A DNA stretch of 64,000 nucleotides from Mesorhizobium sp. Pch-S (GCF_004136315.1 NZ_CP029562.1:1612001-1676000); one strand, 5' to 3'. Positions 35,118-44,427 are shown, counted from the first letter of the stretch. Notes: a model not told the origin generated them from the sequence alone. A program made the numbers and translations.

Positions 35118-36107
35118 TCATCCCTTTGTCTCGCGCAGCGCGCGCGATCGGCTTTGCGCCTCCTCGAAGGAGCGCCAGTAGTTTCCGACCAGCAGCGAGC
35201 CGATCAGGAGCAGTCCGATGATCATGCCCTGCGCGTCGCCGCCGATCTGGTTGAGGGCGAGCACATTGCGCACGATGGCGATCAGGACGAGCGCGAGCAT
35301 GACGCCGGTCAGTTTTCCCTTGCCGCCGAACACGCTGACGCCGCCCAGAAGGACAATGGTGATGACGTCCAGCTCCATGCCGAGCGCGTTGTTGGCGCGG
35401 GCGTTGGACAGGCGCGCCGTGTAGACCATGCCGGCGATCGCGGCCATCACGCCCGAGGTGATGAACAGGCCAAGCACCATGCGCCCGGTCCTGATGCCCG
35501 AATAACGCGCCACCTCCGGATTGCCGCCGAGCGCGTAGATGCGCTTTCCGGTCGGCGTCTTCTGCAGCAGGACGGCGAAGACCGGAGCCAGGACGAGGAA
35601 GGGGATGATGGTCAGCGGGATCTGCGTGCCCGGCACGTTGTCGATGCCGAAGTCAACGAGCGAAGGCGGCAGGACATTGATCGAGCCGGTACCGAGCAGG
35701 ATGTAGCCGAGCCCCCTGTACAGCGCCATCGTGCCCAGCGTGACGACAAGCGACTGCAGCGCAAGCGACGAGACGAGAAACCCGTTGAAGGCACCGAGGA
35801 TACCGCCGAACAACAGCGTCAGCGGGATCGCAACGAGCATCGGCGCGCCGGCCTGCAGCAGCAGACCGAAGATCACCGACGACAGCGCCAGGACCGAGGC
35901 GATCGAGAGATCGATCTCGCGCACGATGATCAGCAAGGTCATCGGCAGGATGAGCAGCGCTTTCTCCGATACGCTGGCGGCAAGCTGGGACAGGTTGAAG
36001 CCCGACAGGAAGTTGGGGACGAAAAGCGCGGCATAGCCGAAGACCAGCGCAAAGGCAGCAGCCAGAAGCAGGTCCCAGAAGTCGATGGACGCAAGCAGCT
36101 TTTTCAT
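35118..36107 (-). CDS. Sugar ABC transporter permease (CUT2)
   Basis: A 329-residue inner-membrane subunit. It has about nine helices, REIDLSIASVLALSS (the family's conserved loop), GAFNGFLVSSLALQSLVVTL, GGNPEVARYSGI (ATPase contact) and the VLLGGVSVFGGKG turn. The ATG at 36107 lies five bases after the fused ATPase-permease stop, so the two are one transcript. With the permease domain of the fusion protein it should form a heterodimeric channel. Confidence 0.92.
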   Translation of the reverse strand: MKKLLASIDFWDLLLAAAFALVFGYAALFVPNFLSGFNLSQLAASVSEKALLILPMTLLIIVREIDLSIASVLALSSVIFGLLLQAGAPMLVAIPLTLLFGGILGAFNGFLVSSLALQSLVVTLGTMALYRGLGYILLGTGSINVLPPSLVDFGIDNVPGTQIPLTIIPFLVLAPVFAVLLQKTPTGKRIYALGGNPEVARYSGIRTGRMVLGLFITSGVMAAIAGMVYTARLSNARANNALGMELDVITIVLLGGVSVFGGKGKLTGVMLALVLIAIVRNVLALNQIGGDAQGMIIGLLLIGSLLVGNYWRSFEEAQSRSRALRETKG

Positions 36108-36112
36108 GACGA

Positions 36113-38653
36113 TTAGCCCCGCTTTGCCTGGCGGCCGCGACGCACGATCAGGGCGTCGATGCCGATGGCGATGAGGATGACCAGCCCGTAGACCGCCTGC
36201 AGCCAGAGCGGATCGACCCTGACCAGCGTCAACCCGTTGCGGATGAGCAGCAGGGTCAGCGCGCCCAGGGTCAGGCCGAGCAGCGTGCCGGCGCCACCCC
36301 GGATGGCGACCCCGCCGACGACAGCCGAGGCAATGACGGTCAGCTCGAAACCGACGGCGACGCGGGCGTCGATGGTGGCATAGCGCGAGGCCCAGAGCGC
36401 GCCGCACAGGCCGCCGAGCAGCCCGGCGATGGCGAAGGCCGCCAGGATGCGCCGGTCGGCCGGAATGCCGATCAGCCTTGCGCCATCCGGGTTCGAGCCG
36501 ACGGCGAAGAGCTCGCGGCCGAACGATGTCCGATACAGCAGGACATAGGCGGCAAGAAGCACCAGCGCGGCGATCACGACGATGAGCGGGATGCCCAGCA
36601 CCCTGTAGCCGGTCATGTCCAGCCAGCGCTGCGTGACCTCGTCGGCGCTGACCTGATTGCCGGCCGCCCACAAGGAGTTGAAGCCGCGATAGATCGACAT
36701 CGACGCCAGCGTGACGACGATGGACGGGATCTGCCCCCTGGTCACGACGAGACCGTTGAGCAGCCCGGCAGCGAGGCCCACCGCGCAGGCCACCGACAGC
36801 CCGACGAAGATGTCGCCATTGGGGAAGGCCTGTACCGCGCTTGCCGCCATGTAGGCGGAAAGGCCGATGACCGAGCCGATCGACAGGTCGATGTTGCGGG
36901 TGATCAGCACCAGCATCTGGGCGAGAGCCGCGACGATCAGCAGGGCGGCGTCCATCGACACCGCCGTCAGGTTGGCGGCGCTGATCATGCGCGGGTTGAT
37001 GACGGCAACGGGAATGACGACCGCCAGCATGGCCGCCAGCAGTCCGAGTTCGCGGCGCTTCAGGAAATCCAGCCGGCCGGATTTGCCGGCACCGGGCTCG
37101 TCATCCACGGAATGGGCCGCAGTCCCGGCGACGTCGCTGGTCGTGGCCGCCTCGAGGACCTTTTCCTGCGAGGCTTCGCCCTTGATGAACTCGGCGGTCT
37201 TGTGCCCTTCGCGCAGGACGAGGATGCGGTCGCACATGCCGATCAGCTCGGGCATCTCCGAGGAGATCAGGATGATGGCCATGCCTTGGCGGGCAAGCTC
37301 GGCAATCATGGCGTGGACCTCGGCCTTGCTGCCGACATCGATGCCCTGCGTCGGCTCGTCCAGGATGAGGATGCGCGGTTCCGTACGCAGCCATTTGGCC
37401 AGCACGACCTTCTGCTGGTTGCCGCCGGACAGTTCCTTGACCGGCTGCTGGTAACCGGCGAAACGCAGTTTCATCTGCCTGAGGAAACCGGAAACCAGTT
37501 CCGTTGCCCGGCCCGCGCTGTAGAGACCGCGGGGCGCGGCGCGGTCGAGACTGGGCAGGATCGCGTTGTCGAGGATCGAGAAATCGGTGACGAGGCTTTG
37601 CCCGAGGCGATCCTCCGAGACATAGGCGATGCGTGCCCGCATCGCATCGATCGCCGATGCGAAGCGGACCGGCCTGCCGTCGATCAGGATGCTGCCGGCG
37701 TCGGGCCGGTCTATGCCGAACAGGGCGCGCGCGATCTCGGTGCGGCCGCTGCCGACAAGACCACCCAGCCCGAGCACCTCCCCGGCATGCAGGGTCAGGT
37801 CGATGCCGGAGAATGCGCCGGCTCGGGAAAGCCCCCTCGTCTCGAGAACAAGCTCGCCCCTGGTCTGTGTCCGCTCGGGATAAAGCTCGGTCAGTTCGCG
37901 ACCGACCATCATGGAGATGGCGCGACCGCGACTGAGCTCGGCCTTGCCGCAGACGTCGATCAGGCGGCCGTCGCGCAGCACGGCGATGCGGTCGGCGACA
38001 TGGAAGATCTCGTCCATGCGGTGGCCGACGAACATCATCGCCACGCCGCGGGCGCGCAGATCGTCGACAACTGCGAACAGCCGGGTGACTTCCCGTTGCG
38101 AGAGCGCCGCGGTCGGCTCATCCATGATGAGGACGCGGGCGTCGAGGGAAAGCGCGCGGGCGATCTCGACGAGCTGCTGCTCGGATGTGCGCAGCGTTCC
38201 GAGCAATGTTTCCGGCGGCACGTCCAACCCGACGGTGGCGAGTATCGTCGCGGCCTTCGCCGAGGCGGCCGCCATGTCCACGCCGCCGAAGCGGTCGCGC
38301 GGCATATGACCCAGATAGATGTTCTCGGCCACGGACAGGTCGGGGAACAGCCCGGGATGCTGATGCATGACGGCAACGCCGGCGGCCTGGGCATCATGCG
38401 GCGACCGGAACGCGACGGGATGCCGATCGACATGGACGCTTCCCTCGGTCGGGGCATAGACACCCGCCAGCAATTTCACGCAGGTGCTTTTCCCGGCGCC
38501 GTTCTCGCCGAGCAGCGCAAGCACCTCGCCGGGCCGCAGATCGAACGAGACATCCCTGATGGCGACGGTGCCGCCGAATGCCTTGGTGACCCCGGCCAGG
38601 CCAATGGGCGCGCCTGCGGCTGCCTCTCGCTTTGTATCGCGATGCGCGTCCAT
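36113..38653 (-). CDS. Fused sugar ABC ATPase-permease (CUT2)
   Basis: An 846-residue protein that joins what are normally two subunits. Residues ~15-510 are a double-NBD RbsA-type ATPase: GENGAGKST, LIMDEPTAALS, degenerate GLVGSGRTE, LSGGNQQKV and ILDEPTQGID. After a charged linker (DDEPGAGKSGRLDFLKRREL, ~515-535) come about ten membrane helices of a CUT2 permease with RNIDLSIGSVIGLSA and VGSNPDGARLIGI. There is no stop or frameshift at the junction. A second permease and a binding protein follow, giving a complete importer. The divergent ROK gene starts 183 bases away. Confidence 0.9.
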   Translation of the reverse strand: MDAHRDTKREAAAGAPIGLAGVTKAFGGTVAIRDVSFDLRPGEVLALLGENGAGKSTCVKLLAGVYAPTEGSVHVDRHPVAFRSPHDAQAAGVAVMHQHPGLFPDLSVAENIYLGHMPRDRFGGVDMAAASAKAATILATVGLDVPPETLLGTLRTSEQQLVEIARALSLDARVLIMDEPTAALSQREVTRLFAVVDDLRARGVAMMFVGHRMDEIFHVADRIAVLRDGRLIDVCGKAELSRGRAISMMVGRELTELYPERTQTRGELVLETRGLSRAGAFSGIDLTLHAGEVLGLGGLVGSGRTEIARALFGIDRPDAGSILIDGRPVRFASAIDAMRARIAYVSEDRLGQSLVTDFSILDNAILPSLDRAAPRGLYSAGRATELVSGFLRQMKLRFAGYQQPVKELSGGNQQKVVLAKWLRTEPRILILDEPTQGIDVGSKAEVHAMIAELARQGMAIILISSEMPELIGMCDRILVLREGHKTAEFIKGEASQEKVLEAATTSDVAGTAAHSVDDEPGAGKSGRLDFLKRRELGLLAAMLAVVIPVAVINPRMISAANLTAVSMDAALLIVAALAQMLVLITRNIDLSIGSVIGLSAYMAASAVQAFPNGDIFVGLSVACAVGLAAGLLNGLVVTRGQIPSIVVTLASMSIYRGFNSLWAAGNQVSADEVTQRWLDMTGYRVLGIPLIVVIAALVLLAAYVLLYRTSFGRELFAVGSNPDGARLIGIPADRRILAAFAIAGLLGGLCGALWASRYATIDARVAVGFELTVIASAVVGGVAIRGGAGTLLGLTLGALTLLLIRNGLTLVRVDPLWLQAVYGLVILIAIGIDALIVRRGRQAKRG

Positions 38654-38692
38654 TCTCAGCCGACCTCCCGTAGCATCAAATGTTTTTTTAAC

Positions 38693-38710
38693 TTGCTATA
38701 TTAAATGCAA
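38693..38710. promoter_or_regulatory. Inverted repeat in the ROK/ABC divergent promoter region
   Basis: TTGC (38693-38696) - TATATTAAAT - GCAA (38707-38710) sits in the AT-rich centre of the intergenic region, 40 bases before the fused transporter start. TATATT/TATTAA could also be a -10 element. Possible ROK-repressor site; the arms are short. Confidence 0.35.
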
Positions 38711-38836
38711 TCGGATGACAATGGCGAAAATTGACTTCGCGGGAAGCGGCATGCGAAGCTCATTCATTACGAAGGGCTAACGCAAAGATGCTTCAGTGTG
38801 GCCTTCGCGACGGGGGCCGAGGCACGGAGAATTCTC

Positions 38837-40084
38837 TTGAGCGGAAAAGGCAGCAATTCCATCAAGTTGAGGCATTACAACGAGCGTTTTGTCCTTGATG
38901 CCGTTCGCCGCATGAAAGAAGCCTCCAAATCGGATCTCGCAAGGGCGGCGAACCTGACGCCCGCCGCGGTCGCCGATATTGTCGATGGGCTGGAAGCGTC
39001 CGGTTTCGTCAAGCAGATTGGGAAAAGGTTCGGGCAGCGTGGTTCACCCTCCATCCTGTACCGGCTGACTCCGGAACGCATCTACAGCGTCGGCATCAAG
39101 ATCGGCCGGCGCGCGCTCGAGGCGGTGCTTGTCGATTTTGCCGGCGAGATCCGGTCGCGGGAAACCCACGAATACCGCTATCCCGCAGCAGACATGGTGC
39201 TGCGCGGCGGCAACACGGCGCTCGCCAATTTTCGCAAGCTGGTCAACAGCCTCGATGAAGCCTCCATCGTCGGCGTCGGCATCGCTTCGCCCTACTTTCT
39301 CGGCGACTGGGGTGACGAACTCGGCTTTCCGGAGGACATAGGCGGGAGCTGGGCGGCCGTCGACCTGGAGAGGTTCTTCGACATCGATCCGAAGACACCG
39401 GTCTTTGTCGAGAACGACGCGACGTCCGCGGCTCTGGCCGAACTCGCACAGGGCATCGGATCGCGGTACCGCGACTTCATGCATGTGTCGATCGACACGT
39501 TTGTCGGCGGCGGCCTCGTCCAGGGCGGCAAGGTGCATACCGGCCCGCATGGCAACAGCGCCGCACTCGGGCCGTTGCCGGTTTCGCCGTCGAAACTCAG
39601 TTCGGCCAGCCGCAGCTCGGCCAAATACCAGAGCCTGCTGCATCGTGCATCGATCTATGTGCTGGTGAACCATCTCAAGGCGCATGGCATCGACATCAAC
39701 CGGGTCCGCGAACTGGACCCGCTGCCTGCCGCCGCCCGTGAACCGCTGTTCGAATGGATGGACGACTGCGCCGAGGCGCTGGCCGAAGCCGTCATCGCCA
39801 TCACCTCGATCATCGACATCGAGGCGATCGTCCTCGACAGTATCCTGCCGCGCTCGATCCACCAGGATCTGCTGGCGCGCGTCCAGGCGCAGTTCGGTTC
39901 GGCCAATGCCGTCGGCATCATCGCGCCGGACATCGTCTCGGGCCAGTTCGGTCCGGAAGCGTCACCGCTCGGCGCCGCCCTGCTGCCCTTCTCGGTTCTT
40001 TTCGGTCCGGACTCGGGCGTGCTGATGATCGGCAAGGACAGGACCAAGCTGCCCGGCAGCCTCGCCACCTTCGCGGCAGGGTAG
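38837..40084 (+). CDS. ROK-family transcriptional regulator
   Basis: About 415 residues. An N-terminal winged helix (~10-75: RHYNERFVLDAVRRMKEASK, SDLARAANLTPAAVADIVDG) is joined to a sugar-kinase-like ROK domain: VGIKIGRRALEAVLVDFAG, VGVGIASP and FVENDATSAALAELAQG. The canonical zinc-binding CxCGxxGC loop is absent, so it is probably a sensor, not a kinase. TTG 38837 has GGAG seven bases upstream; GTG 38798 is the alternative. It is divergent from the fused transporter operon and probably represses it until the sugar or its phosphate binds. Confidence 0.88.
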   Translation: MSGKGSNSIKLRHYNERFVLDAVRRMKEASKSDLARAANLTPAAVADIVDGLEASGFVKQIGKRFGQRGSPSILYRLTPERIYSVGIKIGRRALEAVLVDFAGEIRSRETHEYRYPAADMVLRGGNTALANFRKLVNSLDEASIVGVGIASPYFLGDWGDELGFPEDIGGSWAAVDLERFFDIDPKTPVFVENDATSAALAELAQGIGSRYRDFMHVSIDTFVGGGLVQGGKVHTGPHGNSAALGPLPVSPSKLSSASRSSAKYQSLLHRASIYVLVNHLKAHGIDINRVRELDPLPAAAREPLFEWMDDCAEALAEAVIAITSIIDIEAIVLDSILPRSIHQDLLARVQAQFGSANAVGIIAPDIVSGQFGPEASPLGAALLPFSVLFGPDSGVLMIGKDRTKLPGSLATFAAG

Positions 40085-40124
40085 CGACGGCGGTGCCGAT
40101 GCACCTGCACGACCGGGGCCGATC

Positions 40125-40994
40125 TCACCCCTGTTCCGCGAACCCGCCATGCCGTTGGCGCCACGCCCGTGTCAGAAGCGCAACCTTCTCGGCGCTGTCG
40201 CGGCTGGCCGGCGCGTAGATGACGATGCGCATGTTGGGCGCATCCTCCAGCAGCAGGACCGTCTGGTCGAGCTCCAGTTCGCCGACACCGGGCACGGTGA
40301 AGCGCTTGGGCTTTTCGTTCCTGACCGTCACGTCATGCTCCGGCCACCAGGCGCGGAAGGACGGGCTCGCCCCTTGCAGCCGCTCGATCAGCGTCAGGAA
40401 ACGGGCATCCTTGCGGTTGCGCCCGTATTCGATGCGGAACCGGGCCAGCATCGATCGCGCGGCGACCTCCCAGTTCGGGATCGCCGCCTGATGTTCGGGG
40501 CTGGCGAACATCAGCCAGAGCATGTTGCGGTTCTGTTCGGGCAGAGGCGCCAGGTCGCCGAAAACGGCGGACAGGCATTGGTTCCAGGCAGCGACATCGA
40601 GGCATGGATTGGCGATATAGGCCGGCCCCTCGATCGCCTCCAGCATGCGCAGATGTGCGGGTTTCACCGTGAGGCCGGCGACGTTCTGCTCGGGAGGAGG
40701 CCGGTTCTGCGCGAGGCTGAACAGATGGGTGCGCTCATTGGGCCCGAGGCGCAGCGCGTGGGCAATACGCTCGAGGAAATGCGTGGAGACCTCCATCTCG
40801 CGCCCCTGTTCCAGCCAGGTGTACCAGGTGACGCCGACCCCGGCCGCCTGCGCCACCTCTTCACGGCGCAGGCCCGGTGTGCGCCTGCGGCTGGTCATCG
40901 GCAGGCCGATATCGGTCGGTTTCAGGCGCTCGCGACGCGTGCGCAGGAATTGAGCCAGCTCCAGCCGGTCGGACAATCGTGGATGTCGTGTCAT
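40125..40994 (-). CDS. XRE-type regulator with MmyB-like ligand domain
   Basis: A 289-residue regulator. The N-terminal helix-turn-helix (~10-85) reads FLRTRRERLKPTDIGLP.. RTPGLRREEVAQAAGVGVTW YTWLEQG, the signature of the MmyB class. The ~170-residue C-terminal part (AAWNQCLSAVFGDL, WWPEHDVTVRNEKPKRFTVP) is the MmyB ligand-binding PAS-like fold, thought to bind fatty-acid-like molecules. It is divergent from a SnoaL-like gene across an inverted repeat, the usual arrangement for a regulator and its target. Confidence 0.9.
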   Translation of the reverse strand: MTRHPRLSDRLELAQFLRTRRERLKPTDIGLPMTSRRRTPGLRREEVAQAAGVGVTWYTWLEQGREMEVSTHFLERIAHALRLGPNERTHLFSLAQNRPPPEQNVAGLTVKPAHLRMLEAIEGPAYIANPCLDVAAWNQCLSAVFGDLAPLPEQNRNMLWLMFASPEHQAAIPNWEVAARSMLARFRIEYGRNRKDARFLTLIERLQGASPSFRAWWPEHDVTVRNEKPKRFTVPGVGELELDQTVLLLEDAPNMRIVIYAPASRDSAEKVALLTRAWRQRHGGFAEQG

Positions 40995-40999
40995 GACAA

Positions 41000-41034
41000 T
41001 TACCAGTGATAATAGGATAACTTCCCCACTGTAA
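41000..41034. promoter_or_regulatory. Inverted repeat between XRE regulator and SnoaL gene
   Basis: TTACCAGTG (41000-41008) and CACTGTAA (41027-41034) form imperfect arms around an AT-rich centre, directly at the regulator's start codon. A plausible operator for autoregulation and control of the divergent gene. Confidence 0.45.
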
Positions 41035-41122
41035 TACGATGGGAGCATCGCCCATCTTCCCGCGACTGGCAACGACATGCAGCGCGCCACGACCGGCTCC
41101 GGCGCATCGGGAAGAGGACACC

Positions 41123-41539
41123 ATGACACCCAACGACGCACGCAAACGCCTGCTGGCATTCCGCAGCCGGCTCTATGTCGATCATGACCTCGGCGCGGTC
41201 GACGACTATCTGCATCCGGAATTCGAAAGCGACTCGCCCCTGATCGCAAGCCCTGGACGCGAAGCCTACAGGCAGTTCGTCCGCATGCTGCATGAGGGAC
41301 TGCCGGACCTCTGCCCGGTCGAACAGACGATCCTGGTGGAGCACGACCGGATGATGGCGATGACGCATTGGCGCGCGACACACACCGGCCCGTTCCTCGG
41401 CGTCGCCGGCACCGGCAAGACCCTCACCTTCAAGACGGCCGACCGCTACGAACTGCGCGATCGGCAGCTCTACCGCCACTGGGACGTCGTCGACCGTCTC
41501 GACGCCTCGATGGCGATCGGCCTGTTGCGGCCAGTGTGA
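41123..41539 (+). CDS. SnoaL-like (NTF2-fold) protein
   Basis: A 138-residue protein with the SnoaL/ester-cyclase pattern: a helical start, DDYLHPEFESDSPL, GREAYRQFVRMLHEGLPDL, HWRATHTGPFLGVAGTGKT and a closing HWDVVDRL. Members are small isomerases or cyclases acting on polyketides or carotenoids, or simple binding proteins; the substrate is unknown. GAAGAGGACACC precedes the ATG at 41123. It is probably controlled by the divergent MmyB-type regulator. Confidence 0.85.
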   Translation: MTPNDARKRLLAFRSRLYVDHDLGAVDDYLHPEFESDSPLIASPGREAYRQFVRMLHEGLPDLCPVEQTILVEHDRMMAMTHWRATHTGPFLGVAGTGKTLTFKTADRYELRDRQLYRHWDVVDRLDASMAIGLLRPV

Positions 41540-41575
41540 CGGCAACCGGCGCGGTAGCGCCGCCGCCGGCCGGCG

Positions 41576-42328
41576 CTAGATGGGCGTGGAACCGACCGGA
41601 AGGTCAAAGACCAGGAGTCCCGGCTCGTCGAGCGGCAGTTGCGCGGCCACATCGCCTGACGGGCTGAGGACCGCGGTCGGACCCCAGCCTATCTTCCCGT
41701 CCCGTTCGCCCGTCACGTCGGCCGAAACCAGCCACATCCCGGTCTCGCGACAGCGTTCGGCCCGCACCGCATTGTGGGCGTGCCGGTATTTTTCCGCCGT
41801 ATGCCGCGGCAGCATGTTGTTGGCCGGGCAGACGATGAGAGAAGCACCGCTGTCGGCCAGGGACTTCGACGCGGCAGGGAAATTGGTGTCAAAACAGATG
41901 TTGATGCCAAACCGCAACCCATCGACAGCGAACACGTCGGCACCGTCTCCCGGATGGAAGCAGCGCTCCCGGGAGAGCATGTGGGTCTTGCGATAACGCC
42001 CGATGAGGGTTTGGCGATGCACCACGACGGCCGTGTTGAAAAGCCGATCCCCCTCGATCTCGACAAGGCCGAAGACGGTCATCGGCGCGTCCGGCGGAAA
42101 CATGCGCAGGAGTGCCGCGAAGCTCGGCGAGCCGAGGTCGATGGCCTGCCGGCGCGCGGCCTGCCCATCGGTCAGATAGCCCTGGAGGAAACATTCCGGC
42201 AGGCATAACAGCGACACGCGCTCGCGCTGCGCCCTGTCGACCAGATGCAGCATGTATCCGGTCGCCGCCGCGATCTCCTCGCGGAATTCAGGCGTCTGAG
42301 CGGCCGCAACGCGAATGGTCGTCCCCAT
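41576..42328 (-). CDS. Carbon-nitrogen hydrolase (nitrilase superfamily)
   Basis: A 250-residue hydrolase of the amidase/nitrilase fold. The catalytic triad is complete: Glu45 (LLCLPECFLQG), Lys114 (RYRKTHML) and Cys145 (GINICFDTNFP). Relatives hydrolyse amides, omega-amides or carbamoyl groups; full nitrilases are longer (>300), so an amidase is more likely. The gene stands alone and convergent with the SnoaL gene, so its context does not reveal the substrate. Confidence 0.88.
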   Translation of the reverse strand: MGTTIRVAAAQTPEFREEIAAATGYMLHLVDRAQRERVSLLCLPECFLQGYLTDGQAARRQAIDLGSPSFAALLRMFPPDAPMTVFGLVEIEGDRLFNTAVVVHRQTLIGRYRKTHMLSRERCFHPGDGADVFAVDGLRFGINICFDTNFPAASKSLADSGASLIVCPANNMLPRHTAEKYRHAHNAVRAERCRETGMWLVSADVTGERDGKIGWGPTAVLSPSGDVAAQLPLDEPGLLVFDLPVGSTPI

Positions 42329-42460
42329 GGCAATCCTGGAACATTCTCGATTTTTCCCGATCGCTGAGCGCCCCCTGGCTCGCCTTTTTCATCCAGGTGG
42401 TCATGCCGAATCGGCCGGCAGCACGCTAGGTCGATGCGGAACACTGGCACGGGAAGAGAC

Positions 42461-43291
42461 ATGGCGCCTGAAATTTCGTTCCTTTCCCTCGCGCATGTCT
42501 CGCTTACCGAATCCTGCGCTGCGCTGACCGCCGGCTATGAGGGCTACATCGTGCCGGTCGCCTTCGATCCGGTTTCACTCGCCCGCCGCATCCAGGCGGA
42601 GCACATCGACCTGGTGGCCAGCCAGCTGCTGCGCGTGGATGGCCAGACCGCCGGCATCATGCTGATCGCGCGGCGCGGCGGCGCGAGCCGTCTTGCAGCG
42701 CTCGGCATCGCTGCACCCTTGCGGGGCGCCGGCATCGGGGCGCAGGCCATTGCCGCCGCGATCGCCGAGGCGCGGCTGCGTGGAGACGAGCGGCTGGTGC
42801 TGGAGGTGATCGACAGCAACAGCAAGGCGATCTCGACCTACACCAGGGCCGGTTTCGTGCCGCGCCGGACGCTGGTGGGCTACACGCACGATCCGGTCCT
42901 GCCCGCCACATCGGAGGATGGGGTGATGCCTTGCCCTGCAGGTGACGTCCTGCCCCTGCTGCTCGATGTCTGGCCGGACGATCCGAGCTGGCAGACGTCG
43001 CCGCTTTGCTTTGCCGGCGCAACGAAGCCGGTCGAAGCGTTCCGCACGGGCGACGCGGCCGCACTGGTCGATGCGAGTGGACCGGCGGTGCGGCTGCTGG
43101 CCTTCGCGGTTCGTTCGCCACGACAAGGCATCGGCCGGTGTTTCATGCAGAGCCTGCTGGCACGTTTTGCAGACAGGCCCTGGACGATCCCGGCGACACT
43201 GCCCGCCAGCCAGGCCGCCGGCTTCCTGGCTGCTACCGGCTGGAAACAGGCAGCACTGTCGCAACTGGAGATGGAGCTGCCGCTGGGATAA
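42461..43291 (+). CDS. GNAT-family N-acetyltransferase, two-domain
   Basis: A 276-residue protein with an N-terminal GNAT domain (acetyl-CoA loop IAAPLRGAGIGAQAIAAAIA; closing SKAISTYTRAGFVPRR). A second, weaker GNAT-like half follows (AVRSPRQGIGRCFMQSLLAR..GFLAATGWKQAAL). ATG 42461 has GGGAAGAGAC upstream and is preferred to the ATG at 42434. It faces a second GNAT gene, ending eight bases from its stop. Substrate unknown. Confidence 0.85.
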   Translation: MAPEISFLSLAHVSLTESCAALTAGYEGYIVPVAFDPVSLARRIQAEHIDLVASQLLRVDGQTAGIMLIARRGGASRLAALGIAAPLRGAGIGAQAIAAAIAEARLRGDERLVLEVIDSNSKAISTYTRAGFVPRRTLVGYTHDPVLPATSEDGVMPCPAGDVLPLLLDVWPDDPSWQTSPLCFAGATKPVEAFRTGDAAALVDASGPAVRLLAFAVRSPRQGIGRCFMQSLLARFADRPWTIPATLPASQAAGFLAATGWKQAALSQLEMELPLG

Positions 43292-43298
43292 GGCGCGG

Positions 43299-43853
43299 TC
43301 ATCGAGCCAGGCTGTAGCGCAGAATGGGCCGTGCGGCCGTGTGCCGCGCCACTTCCTTGAAGCCTGCCCGGATAAAGGCCGATGCGACACCCGGGAAGGT
43401 GTTGCGGGTGCTGCCCGGTATCGTCGTATCGATCGGATAGGCCTCGACGGCGGGAGCACCAGCCAGCCTGGCCGCGTTCAAGGCAGCTTCGATGAGTTCG
43501 CTCATCACCCCCTGCCGCCTGTGGCGATGATGCACATAGAAGCAAGGTATCGACCAGACCGGGCTGTCATCCACCCGCACGAACCACGGCGCCTTTTCAA
43601 GCCAGGGCAGGCCGCTGCGCGGATACAGGCGGCACCACCCCACCGGCTTCTCTCCGTCGAAAGCCAGCAGGCCCGGCGGCGTATCTCCGGCAGTCTGGTT
43701 CCGCAGCGCCCTCCTGTTCTCCTCGCGCGGTCTGCGATGGTAGGAGGCACCGACACACCAGTACATGCACCAGCATCCATTGCTCGCCCCGGCCCTTCCG
43801 AAAAGCGCCTCCAGATCAGGCCAGAGTTCGGGAATTACGGATTGCACGCGCAT
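43299..43853 (-). CDS. GNAT-family N-acetyltransferase
   Basis: A 184-residue acyltransferase. The acetyl-CoA loop is HHRHRRQGVMSELIEAAL (about residues 108-125) and the C-terminal helix-strand is VASAFIRAGFKEVARH. A Cys/Trp-rich N-terminal stretch (ASNGCWCMYWCVGASYH) is characteristic of one GNAT subgroup that often carries this NGCWCMYW-like motif. Function unknown; it is convergent with the preceding GNAT gene. Confidence 0.85.
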   Translation of the reverse strand: MRVQSVIPELWPDLEALFGRAGASNGCWCMYWCVGASYHRRPREENRRALRNQTAGDTPPGLLAFDGEKPVGWCRLYPRSGLPWLEKAPWFVRVDDSPVWSIPCFYVHHRHRRQGVMSELIEAALNAARLAGAPAVEAYPIDTTIPGSTRNTFPGVASAFIRAGFKEVARHTAARPILRYSLAR

Positions 43854-43899
43854 GGCAATGATCTCTGAAATGATCGTATCACCTGACTGCAGACGGCAG

Positions 43900-44427
43900 C
43901 TAGATAAGCACCTTCCTGCGGATCGCCTTGATAATCTCGTCGGGTGCTACTGTTGCATCGATTGGCACTCCGAAATGCGCGTCGCGATGAGCTTCGACGC
44001 ATTCCAGGGAGCGACGAAGCTCAAATTCGCTGATCTCCCTTTTTTCCAGTGTCGCACGCTTCATCAAGCGAGCCCTAACCGTTTCCAGGGGAGCGACAAG
44101 ACAGAGTTTGTGAACAGGGGCGGTTTTGCCCAGAGCGGCGGCGAAAGTTTCGAAGTAATCTCGATTGGTGAAAGCCATCGGCACGACAACGACGGGGACA
44201 CGTCGGTGCTTGCGCCTCGCGCCATGGACTATCAACCAACGCCAGAGGGAGAGGTCTTGATAATCTGCTGGCTGCCTCGCCATGCCAAGCGCCCAGGGAG
44301 GCAGCCGACGCAAAACGTACCCCACATCCTCGGGGTCGTAGAGAGCTGTATGCGCTACGCTACGCACCAGCAGCTCGGCCACCGTGGTCTTGCCAATGCC
44401 AAATGAACCATTGAGCAGAATGAACAT
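43900..44427 (-). CDS. TmrB-like P-loop protein
   Basis: A 175-residue ATP-binding protein: Walker A NGSFGIGKTTVAELL (residues 6-20), then YDPEDVGYVLRRLP, matching the DPExVGxxL pattern of TmrB-type tunicamycin-resistance proteins and related small kinases, and an arginine-rich lid (RARLMKRATLEKREISEFEL). Its codons look less GC-biased than its neighbours, hinting at transfer. It may phosphorylate or sequester a toxic small molecule; this rests on likeness to TmrB only. Confidence 0.72.
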   Translation of the reverse strand: MFILLNGSFGIGKTTVAELLVRSVAHTALYDPEDVGYVLRRLPPWALGMARQPADYQDLSLWRWLIVHGARRKHRRVPVVVVPMAFTNRDYFETFAAALGKTAPVHKLCLVAPLETVRARLMKRATLEKREISEFELRRSLECVEAHRDAHFGVPIDATVAPDEIIKAIRRKVLI

